64,000 nt of DNA, taken from a virus. Location: the IMG/VR virus record IMGVR_UViG_3300005289_000003, positions 22,445-86,444 of that record; one strand, written 5' to 3'. Position 1 is the first letter of the stretch, and each line of letters begins with the position of its first letter. Below are positions 18,449 through 26,826 of this stretch, one piece after another. The notes under the pieces were generated by a model. That model searched no databases. It saw only the letters and a list, made by a program, of their open reading frames with translations, and had not been told where the DNA came from. The position numbers and the translations under genes were made by a program.

Positions 18449-18527
18449 GCGGTTTCCGGGTTATACTCTTGAAACAATTCATATTGTGATGAGGAAAGCT
18501 AGGGAGACGTATGCGCTTGGACTATAG
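18372..18527 (+). CDS. Small basic protein, 51 aa
   Basis: ATG within the preceding gene; its stop lies 16 bases into the next gene, so the three frames form an overlapping chain. Basic N-terminal helix (KVKRERQHREKELERYLIE) and an amphipathic C-terminal helix. Short, weak ribosome site. Confidence 0.5.
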   Translation: MKLRIQGKVKRERQHREKELERYLIERFPGYTLETIHIVMRKARETYALGL

Positions 18528-18702
18528 TTACACAGCGGAAAAAGGCTTCACGGTTGCCGAACTAAGGGAATTCGTGAACGCTCTTGATGGGCTCCCTGGT
18601 GACTACATTATCCGTGGGGAAAAGGAACTCAAGTTCGATTTCAATGCGGCGGGTGGCCGTATAGTTAGATTGACTGCTGTTCCACCACCCAAGCCTGTAT
18701 GA
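18511..18702 (+). CDS. Hypothetical protein, 63 aa
   Basis: AGGGAGA precedes the ATG. Sequence YTAEKGFTVAELREFVNAL ... GDYIIRGEKELKF gives a small alpha/beta fold. Overlaps the following mini-gene by four bases (ATGA). Confidence 0.7.
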   Translation: MRLDYSYTAEKGFTVAELREFVNALDGLPGDYIIRGEKELKFDFNAAGGRIVRLTAVPPPKPV

Positions 18703-18788
18703 TATGCCTTTGCTATTGTTGCCTCTTTGACATTGCCAAGCCAAAGAGACGTGTGATTAGACCTAAAGTCAAGCAAAGGAAGAAGTGA
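18699..18788 (+). CDS. Mini Cys-rich protein, 29 aa
   Basis: ATGA overlap with the previous gene. CLCYCC motif then LFDIAK and a strongly basic tail (KPKRRVIRPKVKQRKK). The CxCC element recalls the 7127-7988 family but the second Cys/His pair is absent. Tentative. Confidence 0.45.
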   Translation: MICLCYCCLFDIAKPKRRVIRPKVKQRKK

Positions 18789-18792
18789 CTGA

Positions 18793-19461
18793 GTGGCAAT
18801 CAGGGCCGGTATCCTTGGGTCAAAACAAGCCGTAAAGAAAGCTGCCGCAAAAGGCGGTGGTGGGGATTTCGCGCAAATCCTTAAAGGCGATGGCGACACT
18901 TGGAAGGTTCGATTCCTGATCGAACCTGAAAATTGGCTTGAATACTTTGAGCACTACTACGATGGCAAATACGTTGTGTGTGATGATGAAGTCTGCCCGG
19001 CTTGTGACGATGGCGTACGGCGTAGCCAACGCTTCCTAGTCCCTGTCTTGATGGTGGACGACAGTAAGGTTGCTTGCATCAAGCTTGCCAAGACTGCCTA
19101 TTCAGCCTTGGAGCGCAAGTACCAGCGATACGACACCATGACCGATCGGGATTATGAAATCACCCGACACGGCACGGGACAGAATGACACAGAATACGAA
19201 GTAGAACCGGGTGACCCCATTAAGGTCAACCTCTCTCGGTTCAAGCCTCCTTCTCCTCACAAGACGTGGGAGGCTTACGTATTCTCCTTTATCAAGGCCA
19301 TGGTTGATTCAGCGGCCAATGCGGACATTGATGATGACGATGATGAAGAAGATGAGGAAACACCAGCAGTAAAGAAGCGGCCGGTTGCTGCCAAGGCCAC
19401 AGTAAAAAAGACGATTGCAGCAAAGAAGCCAAGCACCAACGTCATTCGTCGCTCACGCTGA
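18793..19461 (+). CDS. ssb: ssDNA-binding protein, gp32-like
   Basis: 222 aa, GTG start. Central domain contains the zinc-site style CDDEVCPACDDG (about residues 62-73) and the strand pattern DRDYEITRHGTGQNDTEYEVEP typical of T4 gp32-type OB-fold single-strand binders. It is followed by an acidic stretch (DIDDDDDEEDEE) and a Lys/Ala-rich tail. It would coat ssDNA during replication and recombination; the polymerase and RecA genes are close by. Confidence 0.8.
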   Translation: MAIRAGILGSKQAVKKAAAKGGGGDFAQILKGDGDTWKVRFLIEPENWLEYFEHYYDGKYVVCDDEVCPACDDGVRRSQRFLVPVLMVDDSKVACIKLAKTAYSALERKYQRYDTMTDRDYEITRHGTGQNDTEYEVEPGDPIKVNLSRFKPPSPHKTWEAYVFSFIKAMVDSAANADIDDDDDEEDEETPAVKKRPVAAKATVKKTIAAKKPSTNVIRRSR

Positions 19462-19473
19462 AAGGCTCTCTGA

Positions 19474-20208
19474 ATGCCTAAGGGTCCGAAGTCAGAAGTT
19501 TCTAGTACTGGTGCGGTTCTTCTAGAGGCTTTGAGAGCCTATATTGAAGAGGAGTTCGGAGAGGAAAGCGACGAAACCGGTAAGGTCATTGACGGGGTTT
19601 CTTCGGAGAAGCTTGGCTTTGAACAACTCAAGGCGCTTTCTCTGGTAGAGCTACGGGCATGGGCCAAGGAAGCCGGATTCACCGCTAGTAATAAGAAAGC
19701 GGATATCCTCAACTGGGCACAGCAACAGGAGACTTCTTCTGATGAGGAAGAGTCTGATGAGGATGTAGACGAAGACGAGGATGACGAGGAAGACACCGAA
19801 GAAGACGACTCTGACGACGAAGACGAAACTTCGGAGGAAGAGACCGAACTACGGGAAGAGCTAGAAGAGCTTGGCCCGGTAGACCTACGCAAGCGGGCAC
19901 GGGAGAACGACAAGTCTCTCAAGCTTGCAGAGCTAAAGGAAAAGAGCAATGAAGAGCTAATCGAACTGATTGTCAGTCAGGAGATTAGTTCTGAAGAAGA
20001 AGACGAAGATGACGAAGAGTCGGACGATGAAGACGACGACGATTCAGGCATCGATCCCAAGGAAATGATGGACAAGAAGATTTGGCCGATGCCACGTCTT
20101 CACAAGTTCGCAGAAGAGAACGGTGTAGCGATTCCGGCCAAGGTGAAAAACAACCGGTCGGCAATCGTAGAGCTTCTGACTGAAGCTCTAGGGGAAGATG
20201 ACGAGTAG
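19474..20208 (+). CDS. Acidic SAP-like domain protein, 244 aa
   Basis: Three short helix-extended-helix segments resembling SAP/Rho-N domains: LSLVELRAWAKEAGF (about residue 50), LGPVDLRKRARENDKSL (about 130) and MPRLHKFAEENG (about 205). They are separated by very acidic linkers of Asp, Glu and Ser. SAP-type domains usually bind DNA or RNA; the acidic linkers may mimic nucleic acid. Placed between SSB and DNA polymerase, then a terminator. Confidence 0.7.
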   Translation: MPKGPKSEVSSTGAVLLEALRAYIEEEFGEESDETGKVIDGVSSEKLGFEQLKALSLVELRAWAKEAGFTASNKKADILNWAQQQETSSDEEESDEDVDEDEDDEEDTEEDDSDDEDETSEEETELREELEELGPVDLRKRARENDKSLKLAELKEKSNEELIELIVSQEISSEEEDEDDEESDDEDDDDSGIDPKEMMDKKIWPMPRLHKFAEENGVAIPAKVKNNRSAIVELLTEALGEDDE

Positions 20209-20222
20209 CCAGACATAGAGAA

Positions 20223-20254
20223 GGGGCCACGGTTCTTTGCCGTGGCCCCTTTTC
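20223..20254 (+). terminator. Rho-independent terminator
   Basis: 10-bp stem GGGGCCACGG (20223-20232)/CCGTGGCCCC (20240-20249) followed by TTTTCG. Confidence 0.88.
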
Positions 20255-20271
20255 GTGTTTGTGGAGAACCT

Positions 20272-23040
20272 ATGACCAACTCCTATTTCTCAGTCCACAC
20301 ACATTCTTCCTTTTCGTGTCTTGACGGCATGTCCGAAGTCAGGCACTTGGTAACCAAAGCGGCCAAACTTGGTCACCCTGCCATGGCCCTTACCGACCAT
20401 GGCCACATGGCTGGAACCGTGCAGCTATATAAAGCCTGTAAAGACCAAGGGATCCTTCCCTACCCTGCCGTAGAGGCTTACCTAGTCCCAGAGCATGAGG
20501 AGTGGGACGGTAAGGCTTCTCGGTACCACCTGGGGCTTATCGCGCTAAGCCTGAAGGGCTACAGGGCTCTTATCAAGCTTGTGTCACGGAGCTACACCCG
20601 ACCACAGTTCAACCGGTTTCCTCGGATCGACTGGAACGATCTAGCCCTGTTGTCCCAGGAAGCGCGAGACGATATAGCCCTGACTACCGGTTGCTATTTC
20701 GGTCTGCCTATTCAAACGCTGGTAACCGAAACAGTGGATCCGGTCAAGGGCCTGAACTTTGGGAAGCTGAGTAACCGGAACAAGGCAAGGTCTGTTGTCC
20801 AGACCTACGCCCGACTCTTCCCCAATACCTATGTGGAACTCCAGAACCACTACACCCCGCACCCAGACAACTGGACTGACGAGCAAATCTGTACGGAAAT
20901 GTTCGGTATAGCTCAGGAGCTAGGGCTACCTGTGGTGGTCACCCAGGACACCCACTATTTGGATGTCCGGCACTCATCAGCCCACACGCTGATGAAGAGA
21001 TCCACCTACGGCGGTATGGAAGATGGATTCCCTGGGGACTCCTACCACTTCGCTTCCACCAGATTCATCAAGAACCACCACCAGGCAGAACACTGGGAAG
21101 CGGCGCAAGAAGGTTTCACAGATCTACTGGACCGACACCGGGTGTCCCTCCCTGCCCTGGACACCTTCCGCGCGCACATCCCAGAAGTCACCACAGACCC
21201 GCTGAAGGGTGTCACCCAGCTAGTTACCCGCCGACTCCAGGATCTTGCCTCTACGGGCCTCCTAGCCCCCTCTAAGGGCCGATCAGGGAAGCCAGCAGAG
21301 ACGCTAGCCCGGTACCAGGAGCGGCTAGACCACGAACTAGAAGTCATCGAGTATCTAAACATTGCGGGTTATTTTGCACTTGTTAGACAGATCGTTCTGT
21401 GGTGTCAGCGTAACGGTGTCTTTGTGGAAGCGAGAGGTTCGGCCAACGGTTCCCTTGTCTGCTTTCTTCTTGGTATCACGCAAGTCGATCCGCTTAGATG
21501 GGGAACTTCCTTTGAGCGGTTTTTGTCTAAAGATAGAAAGAAGCCACCGGACGTAGACCTAGACGTTTCCTATACCGAACGCAAGCGTCTATTGGAATAC
21601 ATCTCCTCACACTTCCCGACTCAACAAATTGGGACCTTCCAGCAACTAGGTACCAATGATGAGGGTCAAGGCTCTGTCATGGTCACCTATAAGGCTGGAA
21701 TTAGGAAACAACTAGGTGACGACACCAAGGCCCTGAACGACGTCAAGACGGTAGAAGACGTTAAGTGGTTTCGACCCCAGGATTACCAGGCTCTCAAATA
21801 CCTTTCAGAAATGGAAGTCAAGAGATCCTATGGCGTCCATGCCGCTGGACTTCTTATCAGCGCTCCATCTCTCAAGATGGAAGATTATGTTCCGACCATG
21901 CTGGTTGCTTCGTCCAACACGAAGGTAACTCAGTTCGTCGGTAATGACCTGGAAGAGTTCGGCTTCTGCAAGATTGACATCCTTGGCCAGATCACGCTAA
22001 CCGCGATGATGAAGTGTCAAGAACTAATCGGTGGCGAGCATGCCGAGAAGACAGACGACTTCTCTTGGATTCCTTTTGATGACAAGAAGACCATGGCCAC
22101 GATTGGGCAGGGTCGGCTAGACACGGGGATCTTCCACTTCGATAAGTTCACCAAGGCCCGTGGTGCCCGTGACATGCAACCCAGGAACACGATGGAGCTA
22201 TGTCTAGCTCAGGGCCTGTTCCTACCAGGGGCCATGGATACTGGGCAGACTGCGGCCTACCTGAAGCGTCGGAAGATGACCAGGGAAGAGCGGCAAGCCG
22301 ATATTGAGTACATACACCCTGCCTGGGAGCACGCCCTAGCCAAGACGTACGGGACTGTCATTTTTCAGGAACAAGTTATTGACATCCTCCGTGAACTTGG
22401 TATGAGCATTGAGGCCATCAACATCTTCTTCAAGTTGGTGAAGGACTCCGCTTCAGGTTCCCTCGGTCGTAACGCGGAACGTATGAAGGTAGTCAAGGCA
22501 GAGTTCGATAAGGCTTGCCACCGGAACGGTATTGAAGATGCTGATGCCGCTTACCACTCCTTTGCCGGTTTGATTGCCTATGCCTTCAACTTCAATCACG
22601 CGGTTGGTTATGGCATCAGGGCTTATCGGACGGCGTACCTAAAGACTCACTATCCGCTTGAATATATGACTGCACTTCTGAACTATGCTGGTAGTGAGAT
22701 GGAACCCAAGTACGTGGTGGAGTGCCGACGTATCGGTATCCGGATCCTTCCCCCAGACATCAACTTGTCTGGTGCGTCCTGGTCCATGGATAAGGGCCGT
22801 AACGCCATCCGTAGGGGCCTAGGAGCGGTCAAGGGCATTGGACCCAAGGCAGCTACCGACCTGGTCAGCAACCAGCCCTTCAAGTCCGTCAAGGACGTCT
22901 ATCTGAGATGTGGCCGATCAGTGACCGGTGGAGACGAATACATGAAGACAAAGAATCCACAAGACCTGATCGGCACCATGAAGGTTCTGTTGGATTCAGG
23001 AGCCTTTGAGTCTTCCTTCGGTATCTCCCGTTATAGCTAA
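20272..23040 (+). CDS. dnaE: DNA polymerase III alpha subunit
   Basis: 922 aa. The start is the ATG at 20272; the frame opens earlier inside the terminator. N-terminal PHP domain (HTHSSFSCLDG at residues 9-19, LTDHGHM). C-family palm with the catalytic PDVDLDV motif near residue 426. Fingers region with YGTVIFQEQVIDI and NFNHAVGYGIRAYRTAYLK. A helix-hairpin-helix-like GAVKGIGPKAATDL lies near the C-terminus. Shorter than cellular DnaE (about 1160 aa), so C-terminal clamp/OB regions are reduced. Main replicative polymerase of the phage. Confidence 0.95.
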   Translation: MTNSYFSVHTHSSFSCLDGMSEVRHLVTKAAKLGHPAMALTDHGHMAGTVQLYKACKDQGILPYPAVEAYLVPEHEEWDGKASRYHLGLIALSLKGYRALIKLVSRSYTRPQFNRFPRIDWNDLALLSQEARDDIALTTGCYFGLPIQTLVTETVDPVKGLNFGKLSNRNKARSVVQTYARLFPNTYVELQNHYTPHPDNWTDEQICTEMFGIAQELGLPVVVTQDTHYLDVRHSSAHTLMKRSTYGGMEDGFPGDSYHFASTRFIKNHHQAEHWEAAQEGFTDLLDRHRVSLPALDTFRAHIPEVTTDPLKGVTQLVTRRLQDLASTGLLAPSKGRSGKPAETLARYQERLDHELEVIEYLNIAGYFALVRQIVLWCQRNGVFVEARGSANGSLVCFLLGITQVDPLRWGTSFERFLSKDRKKPPDVDLDVSYTERKRLLEYISSHFPTQQIGTFQQLGTNDEGQGSVMVTYKAGIRKQLGDDTKALNDVKTVEDVKWFRPQDYQALKYLSEMEVKRSYGVHAAGLLISAPSLKMEDYVPTMLVASSNTKVTQFVGNDLEEFGFCKIDILGQITLTAMMKCQELIGGEHAEKTDDFSWIPFDDKKTMATIGQGRLDTGIFHFDKFTKARGARDMQPRNTMELCLAQGLFLPGAMDTGQTAAYLKRRKMTREERQADIEYIHPAWEHALAKTYGTVIFQEQVIDILRELGMSIEAINIFFKLVKDSASGSLGRNAERMKVVKAEFDKACHRNGIEDADAAYHSFAGLIAYAFNFNHAVGYGIRAYRTAYLKTHYPLEYMTALLNYAGSEMEPKYVVECRRIGIRILPPDINLSGASWSMDKGRNAIRRGLGAVKGIGPKAATDLVSNQPFKSVKDVYLRCGRSVTGGDEYMKTKNPQDLIGTMKVLLDSGAFESSFGISRYS

Positions 23041-23048
23041 GGACAATT

Positions 23049-23585
23049 ATGAATCTGGTTAGCCCAGAAGAAGTCATCAAGGTCTATCGTCAGTGTGTGG
23101 AAGAGGTAATCCGCAAGTACGGCATGCAGCCTGAGAGCTACCAAACCGATTTTGCGGATGAAGCGGAAGTCTCTCCGGTCATGACTTCGGTTATGGCTAC
23201 CTGGGACATTGCCGGTAGACGAGCATTCATCATGGTCTACTACCAGTCAATCTCTGGGAACTACACACTGAACTTCCACGGGTTTGGTGATGGTCGGTTG
23301 TTGTCCCTGACAGAGATAGTCACCAAGGACAACATCTCTGACAATGACTTCTACTTCCCCATGACACTGGTTGGTCTGGGAGATATGAACTACCTACTCC
23401 CAGAGCTAGCAGAGTTGCCAGAGGTTCCGGAAGGTAGCGGAATCTTTATGGGTGAGATAGTCGGGGCATCCTACGATGATTTCAAGAAGCTTCTAGACGT
23501 AGCCGGTCAAGAAGGCTTCACGATCATTGGCCCGGATTTCGTGGCGACTGTTGGGCACGAAGAGGAAGAGCCTACCCAGGAGTAA
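23049..23585 (+). CDS. Hypothetical protein, 178 aa
   Basis: ATG nine bases after dnaE. Alpha/beta protein with acidic C-terminus (HEEEEPTQE). Predicted beta sheet around MATWDIAGRRAFIMVYYQS. No family recognised; replication-linked by position. Confidence 0.75.
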   Translation: MNLVSPEEVIKVYRQCVEEVIRKYGMQPESYQTDFADEAEVSPVMTSVMATWDIAGRRAFIMVYYQSISGNYTLNFHGFGDGRLLSLTEIVTKDNISDNDFYFPMTLVGLGDMNYLLPELAELPEVPEGSGIFMGEIVGASYDDFKKLLDVAGQEGFTIIGPDFVATVGHEEEEPTQE

Positions 23586-23606
23586 CCCTTTACTCATGGA
23601 GTAAAG

Positions 23607-24014
23607 ATGACTTCAGATTGGACGGTAGAAACTCTCCGCGAACATTACAATGAAGTCCTACAACAGATGGACCTTAGGTACCAACAGAGATATGACGCAC
23701 AAAACAAAGCTCTAGACGCTGCACTTCTTGCCGCTAAAGAAGCCGTACAGACTGCCCTGTTGGCGGCCAAGGAAGCGGTCATCAAGGCAGAGGTAGCCAC
23801 CGAGAATCGGCTAACTCTTCTGAACGAACTACGCGCGGGTGTTGCTACCAGGGAACAGATAGACGGACTGACGGAAAGACAGAGTGACCTGAAGGAACGG
23901 CTAGACCGAATAGAAGGCAAAAATTCTGGCATCGGTTCGTCCTGGTCAATACTGATTGGTGCTATTAGTGTTATTGCCACAGTAATTATAGTAATCGTCA
24001 CTCTGACATCATGA
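23607..24014 (+). CDS. Coiled-coil tail-anchored membrane protein
   Basis: 135 aa. Long Ala-rich coiled coil (about residues 30-100, with LLAAKEAVQTALLAAKEAV as a tandem repeat) and one C-terminal membrane segment (about 113-132). The layout resembles phage holin-like or membrane-tether proteins, but it lies in the replication region; function unknown. Confidence 0.7.
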   Translation: MTSDWTVETLREHYNEVLQQMDLRYQQRYDAQNKALDAALLAAKEAVQTALLAAKEAVIKAEVATENRLTLLNELRAGVATREQIDGLTERQSDLKERLDRIEGKNSGIGSSWSILIGAISVIATVIIVIVTLTS

Positions 24015-24017
24015 AGA

Positions 24018-25184
24018 TTGGCGTCTGTGTCGACTGCTCAGGACTTGATGCGGCATGTGAATCAGTTCATGGGTTCACAAGTCGTGTCATTGGGAGATGA
24101 CCCCAAATACAAAGTTAAGAACTTGCCCAGTGGAATAGTTCCCATTGACTATCTGATGCACGGTGGCTTTCCGCGCGGACGATGCACGGAGCTATACGGA
24201 ACGTTCTCGTCTCTGAAGACTTTCATTGGTTTGAACGCCATTGCCCAGACGCAACGTGATGGGGGCACAGCGGCACTTATCGATACTGAACGGGTCTATG
24301 ACTCCGATTGGGCGCAGAGGCTAGGCGTAGACACCAGCGCGCTTATCCTGCTCCAACCTGAGAACGGAGAAACCGCGATCGATGCAGCGGAGGTACTTGT
24401 CAGGAAAAATCTGGACATTCTAGTCTTTGACTCCGTGGCAGCCACCCTGCCCAAAGCGGAACAAGAGACGAAAATTTCGGACAAAGTACCCCAGATGGCG
24501 AGACTTGCCGCTTTGATGTCATTGGGACTCCGGAAGCTCACGGCAGCCAATGACCACACGGCAATCATCTGGATTAACCAGACCAGACAGAACGTGGGCA
24601 TTACCTTCGGGAACCCAGAGAATCCGACCGGAGGTAAGGCACTCGGTTACTACGCTTCGTGGCGCATCAACGTACGGCGGGCAGGACAAGTCACCAAGGA
24701 AAAGAAGATATTTGATGGTGAGAAGTTCCGTTCCGCTAAGTCCGTTGAGAAGGTCCGTATCTGCGCCACGGTAGAAAAGTCGAAACTAGCCAAACCCTTT
24801 GAGGTTATCTACTTCGACTATGACCTAGCTTCCGCCACAGTTGATGACGTTGGCTTCCTGATCTCACTTGGCCTTGAGTCCGGAGTCATCAAACAGGATG
24901 GTCAAATGTGGACACTCCAAAATGGAAGCAAGGTAAGGGGCAAGGACAAGTTCCGGGAAACAGTGGACGTGGAAGCCCTCAGAGCCCTTCTGAGCCTTCC
25001 TGGCGGGCACGTACCCCCCAAGACACCGGCCGCGCGGTTGAGGCTGCCAGCGTCCAAGCTAGGGGCCTCCACGGGCACCCCAGGTCCGGGGCAGGGAAAA
25101 TCAAGTACGACGCTTCGGACCAAGAAGCTATCTACGAAATCAAGTCTGCCCAACGATCCTTCAGACTGGGATACATACTTGTAA
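24018..25184 (+). CDS. recA: RecA-like recombinase
   Basis: About 388 aa from a TTG at 24018 (GTG 24027 and ATG 24048 are alternatives). RecA core: LYGTFSSLKT in the Walker A position (the usual SSGKT Gly is Leu), LVFDSVAATLP as Walker B, IIWINQTRQNVG and GGKALGYYASWRINVRR in the L2/ssDNA-binding region. The tail ends DWDTYL. It should catalyse strand exchange during recombination-dependent replication. Its last 277 bases are shared with another gene in a different frame. Confidence 0.88.
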   Translation: MASVSTAQDLMRHVNQFMGSQVVSLGDDPKYKVKNLPSGIVPIDYLMHGGFPRGRCTELYGTFSSLKTFIGLNAIAQTQRDGGTAALIDTERVYDSDWAQRLGVDTSALILLQPENGETAIDAAEVLVRKNLDILVFDSVAATLPKAEQETKISDKVPQMARLAALMSLGLRKLTAANDHTAIIWINQTRQNVGITFGNPENPTGGKALGYYASWRINVRRAGQVTKEKKIFDGEKFRSAKSVEKVRICATVEKSKLAKPFEVIYFDYDLASATVDDVGFLISLGLESGVIKQDGQMWTLQNGSKVRGKDKFRETVDVEALRALLSLPGGHVPPKTPAARLRLPASKLGASTGTPGPGQGKSSTTLRTKKLSTKSSLPNDPSDWDTYL

Positions 25185-25282
25185 GAGATCTCTTCAGGTA
25201 TGCAACCAGGCAAGGGAAGAAACCAGTAATACTAATTTACTTTCCAGAATATGTGGTGGAATGTGAGATTAAGAGAAGGTAA
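24908..25282 (+). CDS. Resolvase-like PD-(D/E)XK nuclease
   Basis: 124 aa in a frame overlapping recA by 277 bases. The C-terminal half carries GSGAGK-like RSGAGKIKYDASD, then AIYEIKSAQRSF, i.e. a D...E-x-K metal site of restriction-like/Holliday-junction-resolvase nucleases, and a FPEYV strand. The N-terminal part (SWRARTPQDTGRAVEAAS) also resembles the helix found in such proteins, so the ATG at 24908 may be correct. Fold assignment is by motif only. Confidence 0.6.
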   Translation: MDTPKWKQGKGQGQVPGNSGRGSPQSPSEPSWRARTPQDTGRAVEAASVQARGLHGHPRSGAGKIKYDASDQEAIYEIKSAQRSFRLGYILVRDLFRYATRQGKKPVILIYFPEYVVECEIKRR

Positions 25283-25285
25283 AAG

Positions 25286-25648
25286 TTGGCTTTTTATGAT
25301 GACATAGACAGAGAGAAAAGGGCAACTAGATCTGTATACATTGAATCTGAAGAGCATCGTTATAAACTAGATCTTTGTGAAGAAAACTATACCACTATAA
25401 TTTTCCCGCTTTTGAAAGCAGCTACGAAAGTAGCGCAGCCCAAAAGCACAAATATTAAAGTTAAACCAAATAAGGATGATCAACCTAAGAGTCCAACTTA
25501 CCCATGGAGCACAAATGAAGTCAGAATAGCAAAAATCTATTTTAGAAATAAAGGTGAAAAGGTTCCGCAAGCTTTGTTGAAAAAAGAAAAAATGCAAGAA
25601 TGGGAACGTGCCGGTAGACCTCATGAAATACTAAAAGAAGGAATGTGA
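25286..25648 (+). CDS. lsr2: Lsr2-like DNA-bridging protein
   Basis: 120 aa, TTG start after GAGAAGG. N-terminal YDDIDREK ... YIESEEHRYKLDLCEEN matches the Lsr2 dimerisation domain (DDIDG...Y.IDLSE). After a Lys-rich linker, the C-terminal NEVRIAKIYFRNKGEKVPQ ... WERAGRP corresponds to its AT-rich DNA-binding part. Host Lsr2 silences foreign DNA in actinobacteria; phage copies may counteract or mimic it. More A/T-rich than neighbouring genes. Confidence 0.75.
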   Translation: MAFYDDIDREKRATRSVYIESEEHRYKLDLCEENYTTIIFPLLKAATKVAQPKSTNIKVKPNKDDQPKSPTYPWSTNEVRIAKIYFRNKGEKVPQALLKKEKMQEWERAGRPHEILKEGM

Positions 25649-25663
25649 GGTAAAAAGAAGGTA

Positions 25664-25936
25664 ATGGCAGAGTTCGGAAGTAAGCTTGGAGATAATGAAC
25701 CACCCAACTTTTGCACGATAGAAGAGTGCGAAAACGACTCAGAGACTGCTATAGAACTAGTAATATTTCAAACTCCAACCACACATATGGTTACTACCAT
25801 TATGGTTTGCTACGAATGCAAACACAAGTATGAAGACTATAAGAATATGCAAGGTAACCAAATAGACAGTACCAAAAGATACGAAGAAAACACTAGACAT
25901 ATTGAGCAAGGCTACGAAGAAGGTTCAATAACCTAG
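25664..25936 (+). CDS. Hypothetical protein, 90 aa
   Basis: GAAGG precedes the ATG. Contains CTIEEC and CYECKHKYED, a possible four-Cys zinc site (about residues 17-55), and an acidic C-terminus. Overlaps the next GTG by one base. Confidence 0.7.
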   Translation: MAEFGSKLGDNEPPNFCTIEECENDSETAIELVIFQTPTTHMVTTIMVCYECKHKYEDYKNMQGNQIDSTKRYEENTRHIEQGYEEGSIT

Positions 25937-26310
25937 TGATTAGTCGTCGTGCCAAATATATATTGGTGGGCTCTGCTGGAATAATCCTGTTTGCCAGTTG
26001 TGTTGCTGCTCTTAGCTCACCATCAGCAGACACGAGGAAGGACAGGATCACACCAGTAGTAACCACAACGACAGCTAGCCCGGTAACATCAACAAGTTCT
26101 ATTACAGAACCTATTGAGACTACAGAACCTCCGGTACAAACCACGCAAGCGCCGGAACCTGTAGTCATAGAAACTACAAATAAGCCAAGTCAAATTTATT
26201 ACGGTAGTTGCTCCGAAGTCAGGCAAGCGGGTGCCGCTCCACTCAGTCAGGGTGAACCTGGTTACCGCGCTGGTCTGGACAGAGATAGCGACGGAATGGC
26301 ATGTGAATAA
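25936..26310 (+). CDS. Secreted Excalibur-domain protein
   Basis: 124 aa, GTG start. N-terminal signal or membrane anchor (about residues 8-27), a long Thr/Pro-rich linker typical of actinobacterial cell-wall spanning, and a C-terminal Excalibur calcium-binding domain (YYGSCSEVRQAG ... GLDRDSDGMACE). Probably exported and acting at the cell surface; may modify or shield the envelope. Confidence 0.82.
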   Translation: MISRRAKYILVGSAGIILFASCVAALSSPSADTRKDRITPVVTTTTASPVTSTSSITEPIETTEPPVQTTQAPEPVVIETTNKPSQIYYGSCSEVRQAGAAPLSQGEPGYRAGLDRDSDGMACE

Positions 26311-26312
26311 CA

Positions 26313-26726
26313 ATGAGTAAGTTTTTGAAGGTCCTTCTTGGAATCATCGTCGTGATCGTCCTGATTCTGGTCATAGCCGCATCTTGTGGGACAAATTCGG
26401 ACAAGTCCGGACATGCCCCGGATCGGCAGAAGCCAGGGACAGAAGATGTTACAATCAGTAATTGCAATCTTTCGGAAGACTTGCCAGGAACCTTCAAACT
26501 GTCAGTAGACGTCAGCATTGAGAACCACTCAAGCAAGCCGAGCAACTACCTAGTTACCACCGGTTTTGAGAACGAAGAAGGGGACCAACTAGGTACCGGT
26601 ACCGCTGCTGTAGTTCACCTGAACCCAGGTCAGAAGTCCAAGCAACCGGCTATTAGTTTGCTTCAGGCTACTAAGCCAAAGGAACTTCACTGCACGATAG
26701 CGGACATTACCCGGTACGCCGCTTGA
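26313..26726 (+). CDS. Lipoprotein, FxLYD-like, 137 aa
   Basis: Signal peptide with lipobox VIAAS-C (Cys about residue 25). The mature part has an Ig-like strand pattern (NYLVTTGFENEEGDQLGTGT ... HLNPGQ) reminiscent of FxLYD extracellular domains. Likely anchored to the outer face of the host membrane; superinfection exclusion is a plausible but unproved role. Confidence 0.7.
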   Translation: MSKFLKVLLGIIVVIVLILVIAASCGTNSDKSGHAPDRQKPGTEDVTISNCNLSEDLPGTFKLSVDVSIENHSSKPSNYLVTTGFENEEGDQLGTGTAAVVHLNPGQKSKQPAISLLQATKPKELHCTIADITRYAA

Positions 26727-26812
26727 GAAAAGGCGATTGGTTCGTACTGATTGGCGGAGTGCTGGGAACTCTCGCGCTCCTATGGTTTCTTTCTAATGTG
26801 GTTTGGGCCTAG
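26723..26812 (+). CDS. Single-TM mini protein, 29 aa
   Basis: TTG start overlapping the previous stop by four bases. One membrane segment (FVLIGGVLGTLALLWFL) after a basic N-terminus. Too short for firm calling; supported by the overlap only. Confidence 0.4.
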   Translation: MRKGDWFVLIGGVLGTLALLWFLSNVVWA

Positions 26813-26826
26813 AAAGGGTCTGAGCA

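Noticed and set aside
19539-19949. Serine-rich minus-strand open frame
   Set aside because: It is the antisense shadow of the Asp/Glu-rich gene 19474-20208, with no ribosome site.
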